Both the position numbers and the translations under genes were made by a program. 64,000 nt of DNA. Origin: Pseudoalteromonas aurantia 208. GTDB taxonomy: Bacteria > Pseudomonadota > Gammaproteobacteria > Enterobacterales > Alteromonadaceae. Numbering within the stretch: the stretch's first letter is position 1; each line of letters starts with the position of its first letter. Below are positions 55,562-64,000 of this stretch, one piece after another. Location of the stretch: positions 930,001 through 994,000 of the forward strand of contig NZ_AQGV01000012.1 in NCBI RefSeq assembly GCF_014858725.1, in the 5' to 3' direction. The notes beneath the pieces are model-generated. The model ran no database searches and was not told the DNA's origin. It saw only the letters and a program-made list of their open reading frames with translations.

Positions 55562-56884
55562 ATGGCTCAATTGCGTGATGGCTTTCAAAGTCGACTTGGC
55601 TTTGTTCTTGCGGCGGCTGGTGCTGCGGTAGGACTTGGCAACATTTGGGGATTCCCCACACAAGCAGCGAACCACGGTGGTGGCGCATTTTTGCTTGTTT
55701 ATTTCATTGTGATATTTCTTTTAGCGCTGCCTGCATTGTATACCGAGCTATATTTAGGGCATCAAGCGCAGGCTAACCCTGTTAAAGCATTAAAACAAGC
55801 GTGGCAAGAAAAGGGGCCGAATATTGGGGCCACGGCAGGCTATATTGGATTATTTGGTGCCATTGTAATGCTGAGTTTTTATTCTATCGTTGCTGGATGG
55901 ATGTTGGCATACTCTATAGAACCGATTGCTCGCTTTTTGGGCTTTGACCAATTGAGTGCTTTTTTGGTGGGAGAATCCACACTTCGTAACTTTATATTTA
56001 CACCTGTGATGTTGATCCTAACAGCAAGTATCATATTGAAAGGAGTGAAGTCAGGCATAGAAACCTGGTCTCGGCGTTTAATGCCAATGTTATTGCTGCT
56101 TTTAGTTGCACTCATTGTTTATATCGGCACGTTAGACGGTGCCGCGCAAGGGTTTCAAGCTTATTTGGTTCCTGATTTTTCACATATCACAGACCCCGAC
56201 TTAATTATTGCGGCAATGGGTCAAGCATTTTTTTCATTGTCTTTGGGTGTTGGCTGTATGATGATTTATGGATCTTACCTGAAGCCAAACGCGAACTTAC
56301 CAAAGCTCACTGCAAGTGTTGCGCTGTTAGATACAGGCGTTGCATTTTTAGCTGGTTTACTGATCATTCCTGCGATATTTGTTGCCCAACATAACGGGGT
56401 TGAAGTGTTCCAAGATGGTAAGCTAATAGGTGAAGGGCGCTTAATTTTTGCGGTTCTTCCTGAATTATTTGCCAGTATGGGAGAGGTGGGTTTAGTTGTA
56501 GGTTTAACATTTTTTGTTTTAATGTCGATAGCGTCACTGACATCAACCATCTCATCAACTGAAATACCAGTATCATTCTTAGTAGAAAACCACGGCTTAA
56601 AACGACATGTTGCAACATGGTGGGTCACAGCGACTATTTTAGTTGCTTCATGCCTTATTATCTTGAACTTTGACTGGATGTTTGGGCTCGTAATCAGCTT
56701 GTTTACGCAGTATCAGCTACCATTAATGGGCTTATTTTACTTTATTACAGTAGGGTGGATGTGGAAACGTGGTAACCAGTTACATCTCGAATGTAAAGGC
56801 CCACACTATTGGTTTGCCCAATATGTTCGTTTTGTTTGCCCTATTTTGATGACGGCGGTATTTGTAAACGTTGCACTTAAGTAG
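55562..56884 (+). CDS. Sodium-dependent transporter, NSS family
   Basis: A 440-residue inner-membrane symporter of the neurotransmitter:sodium symporter (SLC6, LeuT-fold) family. The first helix has LGFVLAAAGAAVGLGNIWGFP, the unwound Na+/substrate site. About 11 helices follow; FFSLSLGVGCMMIYGSYL is TM6 and SIASLTSTISSTEIPVSFLV holds the TM8 Na+ residues. Such bacterial proteins import amino acids such as Trp, Tyr or Met. The substrate is not resolved. Bacterial NSS are typically 11- or 12-helix. It starts at ATG 55562. A shared terminator lies downstream. Confidence 0.92.
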   Translation: MAQLRDGFQSRLGFVLAAAGAAVGLGNIWGFPTQAANHGGGAFLLVYFIVIFLLALPALYTELYLGHQAQANPVKALKQAWQEKGPNIGATAGYIGLFGAIVMLSFYSIVAGWMLAYSIEPIARFLGFDQLSAFLVGESTLRNFIFTPVMLILTASIILKGVKSGIETWSRRLMPMLLLLLVALIVYIGTLDGAAQGFQAYLVPDFSHITDPDLIIAAMGQAFFSLSLGVGCMMIYGSYLKPNANLPKLTASVALLDTGVAFLAGLLIIPAIFVAQHNGVEVFQDGKLIGEGRLIFAVLPELFASMGEVGLVVGLTFFVLMSIASLTSTISSTEIPVSFLVENHGLKRHVATWWVTATILVASCLIILNFDWMFGLVISLFTQYQLPLMGLFYFITVGWMWKRGNQLHLECKGPHYWFAQYVRFVCPILMTAVFVNVALK

Positions 56885-56906
56885 AGCGTATTATGCTACG
56901 GTCGAC

Positions 56907-56935
56907 AATGGGTTGGGGGTAAACCCAACCCATTT
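56907..56935. terminator. Bidirectional terminator between the NSS transporter and ndh
   Basis: AATGGGTTGGG and CCCAACCCATT form an 11-bp perfect stem with a 6-nt loop. It lies 22 nt after the transporter stop and 4 nt before the ndh stop on the other strand. Only short T stretches flank it. Confidence 0.7.
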
Positions 56936-56938
56936 CGT

Positions 56939-58243
56939 TTAATGTAACTTCATTTTTGGTCGGACAATTTTGAGCATTTTTTCACTCAGCCAAAGAATAA
57001 ACGTACGGAGTGAGCCATGAATTGCGCGTTGATGCATTCTATACAACGAGACATACATTAAGCGTGCAACTTTCCCTTCAATGAAGAAGCTGTTTTTAGT
57101 TAAATTCCCCATTAAATTACCCACCGCGGTGAATTGAGATAGATTTACCAAAGACCCATGATCTTGATAGATAAATTGCTTGAGGGGTCTATCAAACACT
57201 GTTGCGATTAAATTATGTTGGACACATTGCGCCATTTGATGAGCCGATTGCGCCCTTGGGGGAACGATAGAGCCGTCAGCTTGGGTGAAGGCACAGCAAT
57301 CACCAATGACATAAATTTGATTATCAACGGTACTTTGTAAGTATGAGTTCACTTGGATCTGATTATTTCGAGTCAGTTCAAAAATGTTTAAATCTTTAAT
57401 GAAATCAGGTGCTTTTACACCTGCGGCCCATACTTTTATATCTGCTGGTATCGTGGTTTGTTGCACAGTGGTAAAGGCGCTTTTAGATGCAGATGCTACT
57501 TGGGTATTTTCGAGTACGGTGACACCCAATTTAAGCAGTTCACGTTTAGCCGCGCTTGCTATTCGCTCGGAAAGAGCAGGCAATATACGTGGACCTGCTT
57601 CAATTAAGCTTATTTGCAACTGATTTGCAGTCATATTGTTCATGCCGTACATTTTTAATAGCTGTGTAACATGATATAGCTCGGCTGATAACTCAACCCC
57701 TGTCGCGCCGCCGCCAACTATGGCAATGTTTAAGGGTTGGCTCGTATGGTTACTTTGGTGAATTCGGGTAAAATTATCTAATAGTGCGTGCTGGAAATTT
57801 TCCGCTTGAGCATGGGAGTCTAAAAAGAAACAATGTTCTTTTACACCAGGGGTATTAAAGTCATTGCTGACACTGCCAACAGCTAAGACCAGCTTATCGT
57901 ATTGTACATGCCGTTCTGGGAGGATTTGTTGTTGGTTATCACCTAACAGTGGTTTTAATGTTAGGGTGTGTTGATGAGCGTCTAGGGCAATGAATTCGCC
58001 TAAAATAAAGCGAAAATGATGCTTTGCAGCGTGGGCAGAGTAAACGACGCCATCTAAATCAGCGTCAAGTGAGCCCGTTGCGACTTCATGCAATAATGGC
58101 TTCCAAATATGATTCCGGTTTTTATCAATGAGAATAATATCAGCGTATTGTTTTTTTCCTAATTTATGGCCCAGTTGCGTAGCCAGTGCTAAGCCACCCG
58201 CACCGCCACCAACAATCACAATCGTCGGGCGTTTTATAGACAT
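56939..58243 (-). CDS. ndh: NADH dehydrogenase, type II (NDH-2)
   Basis: A 434-residue single-subunit, FAD-containing NADH:quinone oxidoreductase on the inner face of the membrane. It transfers electrons to ubiquinone without pumping protons. FAD motif IVGGGAGGLALATQLGH at 9-25; IWKPLLHEVATGSLDADLD as in E. coli Ndh; NAD motif AIVGGGATGVELSAEL near 175-190; FVPPRAQSAHQMAQ-like PPRAQSAHQMAQC and GSLMGNL-like NLMGNL near the C terminus; the tail IVRPKMKLH is almost that of E. coli. It starts at ATG 58243. An imperfect stem-loop lies in its leader. Confidence 0.96.
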   Translation of the reverse strand: MSIKRPTIVIVGGGAGGLALATQLGHKLGKKQYADIILIDKNRNHIWKPLLHEVATGSLDADLDGVVYSAHAAKHHFRFILGEFIALDAHQHTLTLKPLLGDNQQQILPERHVQYDKLVLAVGSVSNDFNTPGVKEHCFFLDSHAQAENFQHALLDNFTRIHQSNHTSQPLNIAIVGGGATGVELSAELYHVTQLLKMYGMNNMTANQLQISLIEAGPRILPALSERIASAAKRELLKLGVTVLENTQVASASKSAFTTVQQTTIPADIKVWAAGVKAPDFIKDLNIFELTRNNQIQVNSYLQSTVDNQIYVIGDCCAFTQADGSIVPPRAQSAHQMAQCVQHNLIATVFDRPLKQFIYQDHGSLVNLSQFTAVGNLMGNLTKNSFFIEGKVARLMYVSLYRMHQRAIHGSLRTFILWLSEKMLKIVRPKMKLH

Positions 58244-58260
58244 AGTAATTCCTCATAAAG

Positions 58261-58318
58261 TAATAAAGGGCTACTATCAATATGCCTTTGAGTATTGATC
58301 ATTAAGTAGTCCTTTATA
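58261..58318. other. Long imperfect stem-loop between araC-type gene and ndh
   Basis: AAAGGGCTACT (58265-58275) pairs with AGTAGTCCTTT (58305-58315), one G.T, and inside ATCAATA (58276-58282) pairs with TATTGAT (58293-58299). It lies in the ndh leader and downstream of the AraC-type gene, so it may end that transcript or regulate ndh. Confidence 0.5.
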
Positions 58319-58385
58319 ACCTTGGGTAATGAGGCTACAACATCAATAACTTACCATACTTATTTAGTTGATTTAAAGGGAATAG

Positions 58386-59252
58386 TTAAATTAATGACGC
58401 TTGTTTCAATCGAGCTCTAAATGCGCTGGGTGTACAGGCTTTAATACTGAGAAAGCGGCGATTAAAATTGGAAATATTATTAAAACCACACTGGTCACTG
58501 ATCACTGAAATAGGCGCCGAGCTACTTATTAATAATTTACATGCTTTGGCGATTCGTAGCTGATTAATGAATTCAGTAATGGTGCGCTCTGTGCGCTTTT
58601 TAAAAAACCTATGGAAGTGATTGGTACTCATATGTGCATACTGTGCGAGAGACTCAGCACTAAGCTGCTCACAGTAGTTGTCGTAAATGTAACTCATCAC
58701 CTTTTCAAATTTGTCTTGTGCAGGGTCTAAGCTGTTAACAAATGAGAATTCTTGGCTCGATAATGTTTGAGCCTCACTTAAGCATAATGCATTAAGCAAG
58801 CTCATCAGTAGCGTAAAGCGTGTCAATGGGTCTGCTGCTTCCATCGCTTTGAACTGCGGAAAAATAGACTTAGCTGTAGCGGTACTAAAGCGAACACCGC
58901 ACCTTGCTTTTTGTAATAATGTACTCAATGAATATAAGTCTGTGTTGTTTTGTATTAACCCTTCGAGCCACTTAACGGGAATTTGTGCAACATGTACTAA
59001 TTGCTGCGAGCCATCTGGATTGGGAAGTGATTGCCAAGTATGTGGTAAATCGGGCCCTAACAGCACTAAGTCAAAATCACCATAGGGTGCAATATGATCC
59101 CCCACATGACAAACGCCTTGACTGTTTAGGGTTAAGCAAATTTCATATTCTGGGTGATAGTGCCAATTAAAGGGAATTTCATTTAGTTTATATAAACAAT
59201 ACCGCCATGAACAGTTGACGGAGGGAATAACCTTTTCACACATTGCTCTCAT
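58386..59252 (-). CDS. AraC-family transcriptional regulator with cupin sensor domain
   Basis: A 288-residue regulator. The N-terminal cupin-like domain (about 20-160) has NWHYHPEYEICLTLNSQG, the usual sugar-binding type, and LGPDLPHTWQS. The C-terminal double helix-turn-helix (about 190-285) has LSAESLAQYAHMSTNHFHRFFKKRTERTI and the family signature ISDQCGFNNISNFNRRFLSIKACTPSAFR. It is divergent from a TonB-dependent receptor followed by an MFS permease, so it most likely controls that uptake group. The effector is unknown; a sugar is the best guess. Confidence 0.92.
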   Translation of the reverse strand: MRAMCEKVIPSVNCSWRYCLYKLNEIPFNWHYHPEYEICLTLNSQGVCHVGDHIAPYGDFDLVLLGPDLPHTWQSLPNPDGSQQLVHVAQIPVKWLEGLIQNNTDLYSLSTLLQKARCGVRFSTATAKSIFPQFKAMEAADPLTRFTLLMSLLNALCLSEAQTLSSQEFSFVNSLDPAQDKFEKVMSYIYDNYCEQLSAESLAQYAHMSTNHFHRFFKKRTERTITEFINQLRIAKACKLLISSSAPISVISDQCGFNNISNFNRRFLSIKACTPSAFRARLKQASLI

Positions 59253-59567
59253 TAATAGCTCCTTTATTAAAGCGTCAGCACGTCGTTATCTATGTTGAAT
59301 GGGTTGATTATTTATAGTGATACTAATCAATCAACAATTGCACCATATCACTCATAGAAGAAGGAAATGGTGAGTTTATAATGTTATCAGTTATTAATTA
59401 TATATTAATTTATTGAGTGACAGCGATGTCAAAACGATAGGTTAGTATGTAAAAAGGTTTGAAATTGCCCACTGTTTGCGCGAATAGCTGCTGAAATAAG
59501 TCAGTACCAATTATTTGGTAGTAAACATTAACACTCCTAACTATATAAAAATTATCAGAGGAATGAC
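59253..59567. promoter_or_regulatory. Divergent control region between the AraC-type gene and the TonB receptor
   Basis: 315 bp without a frame, AT-rich, with GTTGATTA (59302-59309) and TAATCAATCAAC (59324-59335) as an imperfect inverted repeat. Likely operator region for both genes; the exact sites are not resolved. Confidence 0.4.
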
Positions 59568-62534
59568 ATGAACAACAAGGCATCATTCAAACTCTCACAC
59601 CTTACTTATGCTATTTTGGCTGGGCTGTTGTCGAGTAATGTATCTGCAGCGAGCGAATTACAAGCGCAAGAGTCCGTTGAAGTAATAGAAGTACGCGGTA
59701 TACGCGCTTCGACAGAAAAAAGCTTAAATACAAAACGTTTTGCTGACGGGGTTGTAGATTCAATTACAGCGCAAGACATTGGTAAGTTGCCAGATGTTAC
59801 CATCGCAGATTCATTACAACGAGTACCGGGCATACAAATTCGTCGAAATGCTGGAGAAGGGGCGACAATTAATGTGCGAGGGATGCCACAGGTTACCACG
59901 CTACTCAATGGAGAGCAGTTTTTAAGTGCGGGTTCGCTCACGAAAGTACAACCAGATTTCACTGATATTCCTTCGAGTTTAGTGGGGGCCATGAATGTTA
60001 TGAAGTCACCTACAGCCGATACGTTAGCTGGGGGGATATCCGGTACTGTTGATTTGCAAACACGCAAGCCATTTGATTTAGCTGAAGGGTTCACTGGGGC
60101 TGCATCAATTGAAGCCGCACGGGGGTCGTACTCAAAGGAAACAGATCCAAAAGCAATGATTTTTGCCGGGTATAATGCTGATAGTTTTGCCGTACTTGCC
60201 ACCGTATCTAAAGATGAAGTGACACTGGCAAATTATCGTCTTGGGGCAACCAATCATGGTTGGGTCGGTGCGCCTCAAGAATCGGGGAATTGTTGGTACT
60301 GTCCACAAGCTGATATGAATGGGGATGGTGATACCAATGATGCCGAATATACCTACGTCAGTTATGGTATGGTCAATCGATTTACTGAGCGAGAAAGAAC
60401 GGGCGCTAACATCAGTTTTCAGGCCGATGTTTCAGAAAATTTAGAGTTGAGTGCGGATGTATTTTATACAAAAATGGATGACGCTGACCGTCAACGCGGG
60501 TTAATGGCAGATAACGCGTGGGGCGGGCATTGGCAGTGGCAAGACCAACATGATCCCATAGATCGCGGTGATATACTCGCATCAGGCCATCGTTTATATA
60601 CTGCACAAGATATTACCTTAAATGCGCCAAGAGTGGTTGCGCATTCAGAAAGTCATACCAATGAAAGGCAATCGACTAACTATAACGTTGAACTTGTTTA
60701 TAAAGGAACTGGGGCTTTTTCAGGTAAAGCGCGGTTTATTACAGCGGATGCATCTCGCAGTCATACAGAGAATGTTGCGCAGGGGTATTTAACAAATGGC
60801 TTAGCCCATGGTCTCAGACGCAACGAAGGGAATGGTCCAATCGCTGTAAACCCAAACGGATATGGCCCAGACACCATTGCGATGCGATTCAATTTTAAGG
60901 GAGAGCATGCCATGTTGTTACCACCAGCTACATTGCAAGGTGAAACATTTGGCTCAAACCTATCACGTTACTCGGTCACTTCAACTTACTCTGAAAATAA
61001 CTATGATGAGGATGCATCACTCGATATTGTGCGTCTTGATGGTGAATATGAATTTGACCATGCACATTTAAATAAAATGACATTTGGGGTTCGTTTTGGC
61101 GAGCGTGATATTTCACGGGACCAATATGTTTTGCTTGCCCCATTAAACAACCCTGTTGGCGATGGGAGCGTTAATGTCATGTGGAAAGATCAAGGGCTGG
61201 CCGCATTTGATACTGATGGTAGTGGGGGGACGCCAAGTGCATCTGCGGGAGATTTGACGATGGGCTATGATAACTTGATTACGTTTTCAAGTTTGCCAGA
61301 GGGCTGGGTACAACCAGTATCAGATTTTGGACCAATCAGTATCGATAGCATTTATTTTATCGATCCTAAACAGTTAGATGACCCATTTGCATTTCAAAAT
61401 AAGTTTTATCCGGGCAATATGCGTGGCACTGTACCGGGCAGTTCGTACAAGGTAACAGAGCAAACCCAATCAGTCTATTGGCGCAGTGACTTCTCTGGTG
61501 AAAATTATCGCGCAAATATCGGATTTCAATACATCAAAACAGACTTAGAGATTGTTCAGAATATCATTGGCGATTCTATCTGTACTAGTTGTCCAGGATC
61601 TGTTGCCGAGGATGCTGGAGATATCATCACGGATAAATCATTCTCTGACTTTTTACCGTCATTAAACTTAAGTGTCAATCTAAGTGAAGATGTTGTCTAT
61701 CGTGCGGCATGGGGTAAGACCATGACAAAGCTGGATCTTGAACAGATTGCTGGAGGGTTGAGGATCAGTCGTACACGTGCCGGTGAAGACTTAGCTGCAC
61801 GAGAAGGCATTTCACCTGATTTACTTATTGCAACGAATGCCACAATGCAAGGAAACCCTGATTTAAACCCATGGCGAGCTCAAAACACCGATATGGCAAT
61901 CGAGTGGTACTTTTCTCCAAGTGCGATGGTGAGTCTTGGTATTTTTAACATAAAACTAGATTCTTTTATTGAGTCTAGTATATGGACCCAGCCTATGGCC
62001 GATGCTGACGGTGTTGTTCGTCGTGAAGTGTCTGTAAATGGTTTAATCAACGGGCAGGGAGGCACCATGAGTGGGGCTGAATTCTCGTATCAACAGGCAT
62101 TTGACTTTTTACCTGGTGTCTGGAGTGGCCTAGGTGCGGCGTTTAATTACACCTATAGCGACAGTGAGAGTGGTCGGATAGATTTAAATGGGGATGCTTT
62201 ACCATTAGAAGATAACTCAAAAGAGTCTGCTAATGCGGTTTTATGGTATGAAAAATCAGGGTTCCAATTTAGATTGGCTGCGAATTACCGTGCTAAACGG
62301 TTGGCTGAGATATCAGTGCCGTACGGTATGAGCGATACTGCGATTTGGACCGAACCGACGACTTATATTGATATATCTGCAAGTTATGACGTTCAAGATA
62401 ATTTCACAGTATTCATGTCTGGGAGTAATCTGACTGAAGAGTATGAGACCAACTACGCGCAATGGAAAGACAATCGTATCTCTCAAAATATTTATGAACG
62501 ACGCTTAACCTTTGGTGTTAGAGGGCGCTGGTAA
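59568..62534 (+). CDS. TonB-dependent receptor, carbohydrate-uptake type
   Basis: A 988-residue outer-membrane transporter. Signal peptide (about 1-27, ending VSA). A TonB-box-like VEVIEVRGI near 36-44 precedes the plug domain: DSITAQDIGKLPDVTIADSLQRVPGIQI and INVRGMPQVTTLLNGEQF, SGTVDLQTRKPF. This plug style (GKLPDVTIADSLQRVPG) is that of the receptor group (TIGR01782) linked to saccharide and peptide uptake in Alteromonadales and Xanthomonas. The barrel ends in Trp (RRLTFGVRGRW). An acidic loop DMNGDGDTNDAEY (near 250) looks like a calcium-binding site. Its context is an AraC regulator and an MFS permease. Confidence 0.95.
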   Translation: MNNKASFKLSHLTYAILAGLLSSNVSAASELQAQESVEVIEVRGIRASTEKSLNTKRFADGVVDSITAQDIGKLPDVTIADSLQRVPGIQIRRNAGEGATINVRGMPQVTTLLNGEQFLSAGSLTKVQPDFTDIPSSLVGAMNVMKSPTADTLAGGISGTVDLQTRKPFDLAEGFTGAASIEAARGSYSKETDPKAMIFAGYNADSFAVLATVSKDEVTLANYRLGATNHGWVGAPQESGNCWYCPQADMNGDGDTNDAEYTYVSYGMVNRFTERERTGANISFQADVSENLELSADVFYTKMDDADRQRGLMADNAWGGHWQWQDQHDPIDRGDILASGHRLYTAQDITLNAPRVVAHSESHTNERQSTNYNVELVYKGTGAFSGKARFITADASRSHTENVAQGYLTNGLAHGLRRNEGNGPIAVNPNGYGPDTIAMRFNFKGEHAMLLPPATLQGETFGSNLSRYSVTSTYSENNYDEDASLDIVRLDGEYEFDHAHLNKMTFGVRFGERDISRDQYVLLAPLNNPVGDGSVNVMWKDQGLAAFDTDGSGGTPSASAGDLTMGYDNLITFSSLPEGWVQPVSDFGPISIDSIYFIDPKQLDDPFAFQNKFYPGNMRGTVPGSSYKVTEQTQSVYWRSDFSGENYRANIGFQYIKTDLEIVQNIIGDSICTSCPGSVAEDAGDIITDKSFSDFLPSLNLSVNLSEDVVYRAAWGKTMTKLDLEQIAGGLRISRTRAGEDLAAREGISPDLLIATNATMQGNPDLNPWRAQNTDMAIEWYFSPSAMVSLGIFNIKLDSFIESSIWTQPMADADGVVRREVSVNGLINGQGGTMSGAEFSYQQAFDFLPGVWSGLGAAFNYTYSDSESGRIDLNGDALPLEDNSKESANAVLWYEKSGFQFRLAANYRAKRLAEISVPYGMSDTAIWTEPTTYIDISASYDVQDNFTVFMSGSNLTEEYETNYAQWKDNRISQNIYERRLTFGVRGRW

Positions 62535-62663
62535 GGTTTCTATTGATTGGCAAATTGAGGGTAACCCACCCACTTGATTTGTAGAGTCATGTTATTGATG
62601 TCTGAGCGCCTAAAGTCACTGGTTTTATGCGTTCAGTCCCTACAAAGTAACGCATTCATAATT

Positions 62664-62735
62664 TAAGGCAATGTCCTACTCCTTGAGTCATATGGTTTGT
62701 TTGCCCGCAGACCACGCGCTAGTGCCATTGCCTTA
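62664..62735 (+). other. Long-range inverted repeat between the TonB receptor and the MFS gene
   Basis: TAAGGCAATG (62664-62673) and CATTGCCTTA (62726-62735) are perfect 10-bp arms 52 nt apart, ending 21 nt before the MFS ATG. It could form a stem-loop that sets the expression ratio of the two genes or blocks 3' degradation. Confidence 0.5.
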
Positions 62736-62756
62736 TTCAATATTAAGGTTATTACA

Positions 62757-64000
62757 ATGAATCCTAAATATGCCGTTGTCTTGCTGGTACTTATGACATT
62801 TTTTATGGTGTCGTTTATGACCAATATTTTAGGCCCTATTTTTCCAGAGTTGATAGCTGATTTTGGTATTGGCATTGCATTAGCGGGCTTTTTTCCATTT
62901 GCTTTTTTTGCAGCCTACGGGGTGATGTCTATTCCGGCCGGTCTATTGGTGCAAACTGTAGGCGAGAAAAAAACGATGCTGATTGCTTTTGTATTGGCTG
63001 GTACTGGCTCTTTGATTTTTGCACTTTTCCCTCGTTTTACTATTGCAATGGTGGCGCTGTTTGCGATTGGCTGTGCAATGGCCTTATTACAAGTCGCGAT
63101 TAACCCGCTGTTGCGCGTTAGCGGGGGGAGTCAGTATTTTGCTATGTACTCTGTCCTTGCACAGCTTATATTTGGTGTAGCTGCCACCTTGTCTCCATTA
63201 GTTTACAGCTTTTTTGTTGAGCGTATTCAAAAGGGCTCAGGGTTAGGCTTAATATTTAAAGGATTAGTACCGAATGGAATGGAGTGGCTGAGTATGTATT
63301 GGCTATTCTCGGTACTGTGTTTTGGTATGACACTTTATGTTGCAGTTACGCCACTGGTTAAAGTAACACGATGTGAAAATGAACTACTCACAGTAAAACA
63401 GAGCCTTGCATTACTGAAAAAGCCGACAGTTTTGCGGTTTTTCTTTGCAATTGTCGCTTATGTCACCTTAGAGCAAGGCATTGCCAATTCCATTTCGTTA
63501 TTTTTGCACTCGTATCATCAGGTAGACGTTCAGACCCAAGGCGCGTTTGCGGTGAGTCAGTTCTGGATGTTACTTACCTTGGGATGTTTTATTGGATTAC
63601 TGTTGTTACGGTTCATCGACGCTCAAAAACTGCTCATGGGATTTAGTGCTGGAGCCGGAATCTCTTTAGTGGCAGCTCTTTTTAGTGATCAAGAGGGGGC
63701 AATATTTGGTTTTGCTACGATGGGGTTTTTCTTGTCAATTATGTGGTCGGTACTCGTGTCGTTGGGATTAAACTCAGTACGGGTTGGCCATGGTGCGGTT
63801 ACTGGCATTTTATGTACAGGTATCGTAGGTGGAGCAATGGTATCACCCATACTGGGGGTCGCGAGCGAAGTGCTTAACTCACAACGAAGTGCAATGCTGT
63901 TATTGCTGATACCGCTGGCTTATATATTTAGTGTTGGAGTATGGGCTAGACCGTTAGTTAAAAACCATACCGCCAAATTGTATAAGAAAAAAACGCAGGG
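62757..64000 (+). CDS. MFS transporter, FucP/sugar permease-like (3' end beyond window)
   Basis: A frame open from ATG 62757 to the end of the window, at least 414 residues, with no stop seen. It begins MNPKYAVVLLVLMTFFMVSF, with about 12 hydrophobic helices. ILGPIFPELIADFGIG, FAFFAAYGVMSIPAGLLVQ-like FFAAYGVMSIPAGLLV and KKTMLIAFVLAGTGSLIFAL near 70-90 match the glucose/galactose/fucose H+ symporter (FucP) group, which has the AAYG-IPAG pattern. LEQGIANSISLFL is the second-half marker. It follows the TonB receptor by 222 nt and probably moves the imported sugar across the inner membrane. The last residues (YKKKTQG) suggest it is near its end. Confidence 0.85.
   Translation, partial: MNPKYAVVLLVLMTFFMVSFMTNILGPIFPELIADFGIGIALAGFFPFAFFAAYGVMSIPAGLLVQTVGEKKTMLIAFVLAGTGSLIFALFPRFTIAMVALFAIGCAMALLQVAINPLLRVSGGSQYFAMYSVLAQLIFGVAATLSPLVYSFFVERIQKGSGLGLIFKGLVPNGMEWLSMYWLFSVLCFGMTLYVAVTPLVKVTRCENELLTVKQSLALLKKPTVLRFFFAIVAYVTLEQGIANSISLFLHSYHQVDVQTQGAFAVSQFWMLLTLGCFIGLLLLRFIDAQKLLMGFSAGAGISLVAALFSDQEGAIFGFATMGFFLSIMWSVLVSLGLNSVRVGHGAVTGILCTGIVGGAMVSPILGVASEVLNSQRSAMLLLLIPLAYIFSVGVWARPLVKNHTAKLYKKKTQ

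Overview
The window is 64 kb of an AT-rich gammaproteobacterial chromosome, most like Pseudoalteromonas or a close marine Alteromonadales relative. This is inferred from gene content and protein similarity recalled from family knowledge: sucABCD tail, thrS-infC-rpmI-rplT, an E. coli-like PykA and Ndh, lineage-restricted DUF3010 and DUF3083-like proteins, NhaD, two large TonB-dependent receptors and a MksFEB condensin. I see no rRNA, tRNA, CRISPR array, prophage or complete insertion sequence. There is one MITE-like element.

Layout. 1-2.7 kb: the end of sucB, then sucCD with its own promoter behind a terminator. 2.7-12.3 kb: a TPR-GGDEF protein, a DUF3083-like protein, glnS, a kinase-like protein, two small unknown genes, DUF3010 and an EEP-family hydrolase. 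12.5-15.9 kb: thrS-infC-rpmI-rplT, with the rare AUU start of infC and a structured leader before rpmI. 15.9-23.6 kb: SDR, M14 peptidase plus MBL hydrolase, an Lrp-type regulator, a SulP transporter and a LytS/LytTR two-component pair. 23.6-27 kb: divergent pykA and gnd, with a 14-bp palindrome placed inside the predicted pykA promoter. 27-34.4 kb: a lipoprotein, an RND efflux permease and adaptor, a YdjM-type membrane hydrolase and RNase HI. 34.8-38.8 kb: a TonB-dependent receptor with a perfect 24-bp palindrome and a near-copy upstream, then a small lipoprotein. 39.3-47 kb: a SNF2 helicase, an S41 peptidase, a MITE-like repeat, a Cys-cluster protein and two small envelope proteins. 47.1-51.7 kb: mksF-mksE-mksB without mksG/jetD. 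51.8-54.8 kb: nhaD, then lysC behind a lysine riboswitch and a candidate MetJ operator. 54.9-64 kb: DUF924, an NSS transporter, ndh, and an AraC regulator - TonB receptor - MFS permease group that looks like a sugar uptake locus and runs off the window.

The strongest unexpected signals are regulatory. (i) lysC appears to be under lysine riboswitch control by Shine-Dalgarno sequestration and possibly also under methionine repression. (ii) The pykA promoter carries a LacI-like operator in its spacer. (iii) Two matching TATTG-YATA-CAATA sites lie upstream of the first TonB receptor. (iv) The rpmI leader has three nested or successive helices. (v) The condensin operon is Wadjet-like but lacks its nuclease. 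No wholly new multi-gene system could be supported from sequence alone. The least explained proteins are the kinase-like protein and the two small genes after it.
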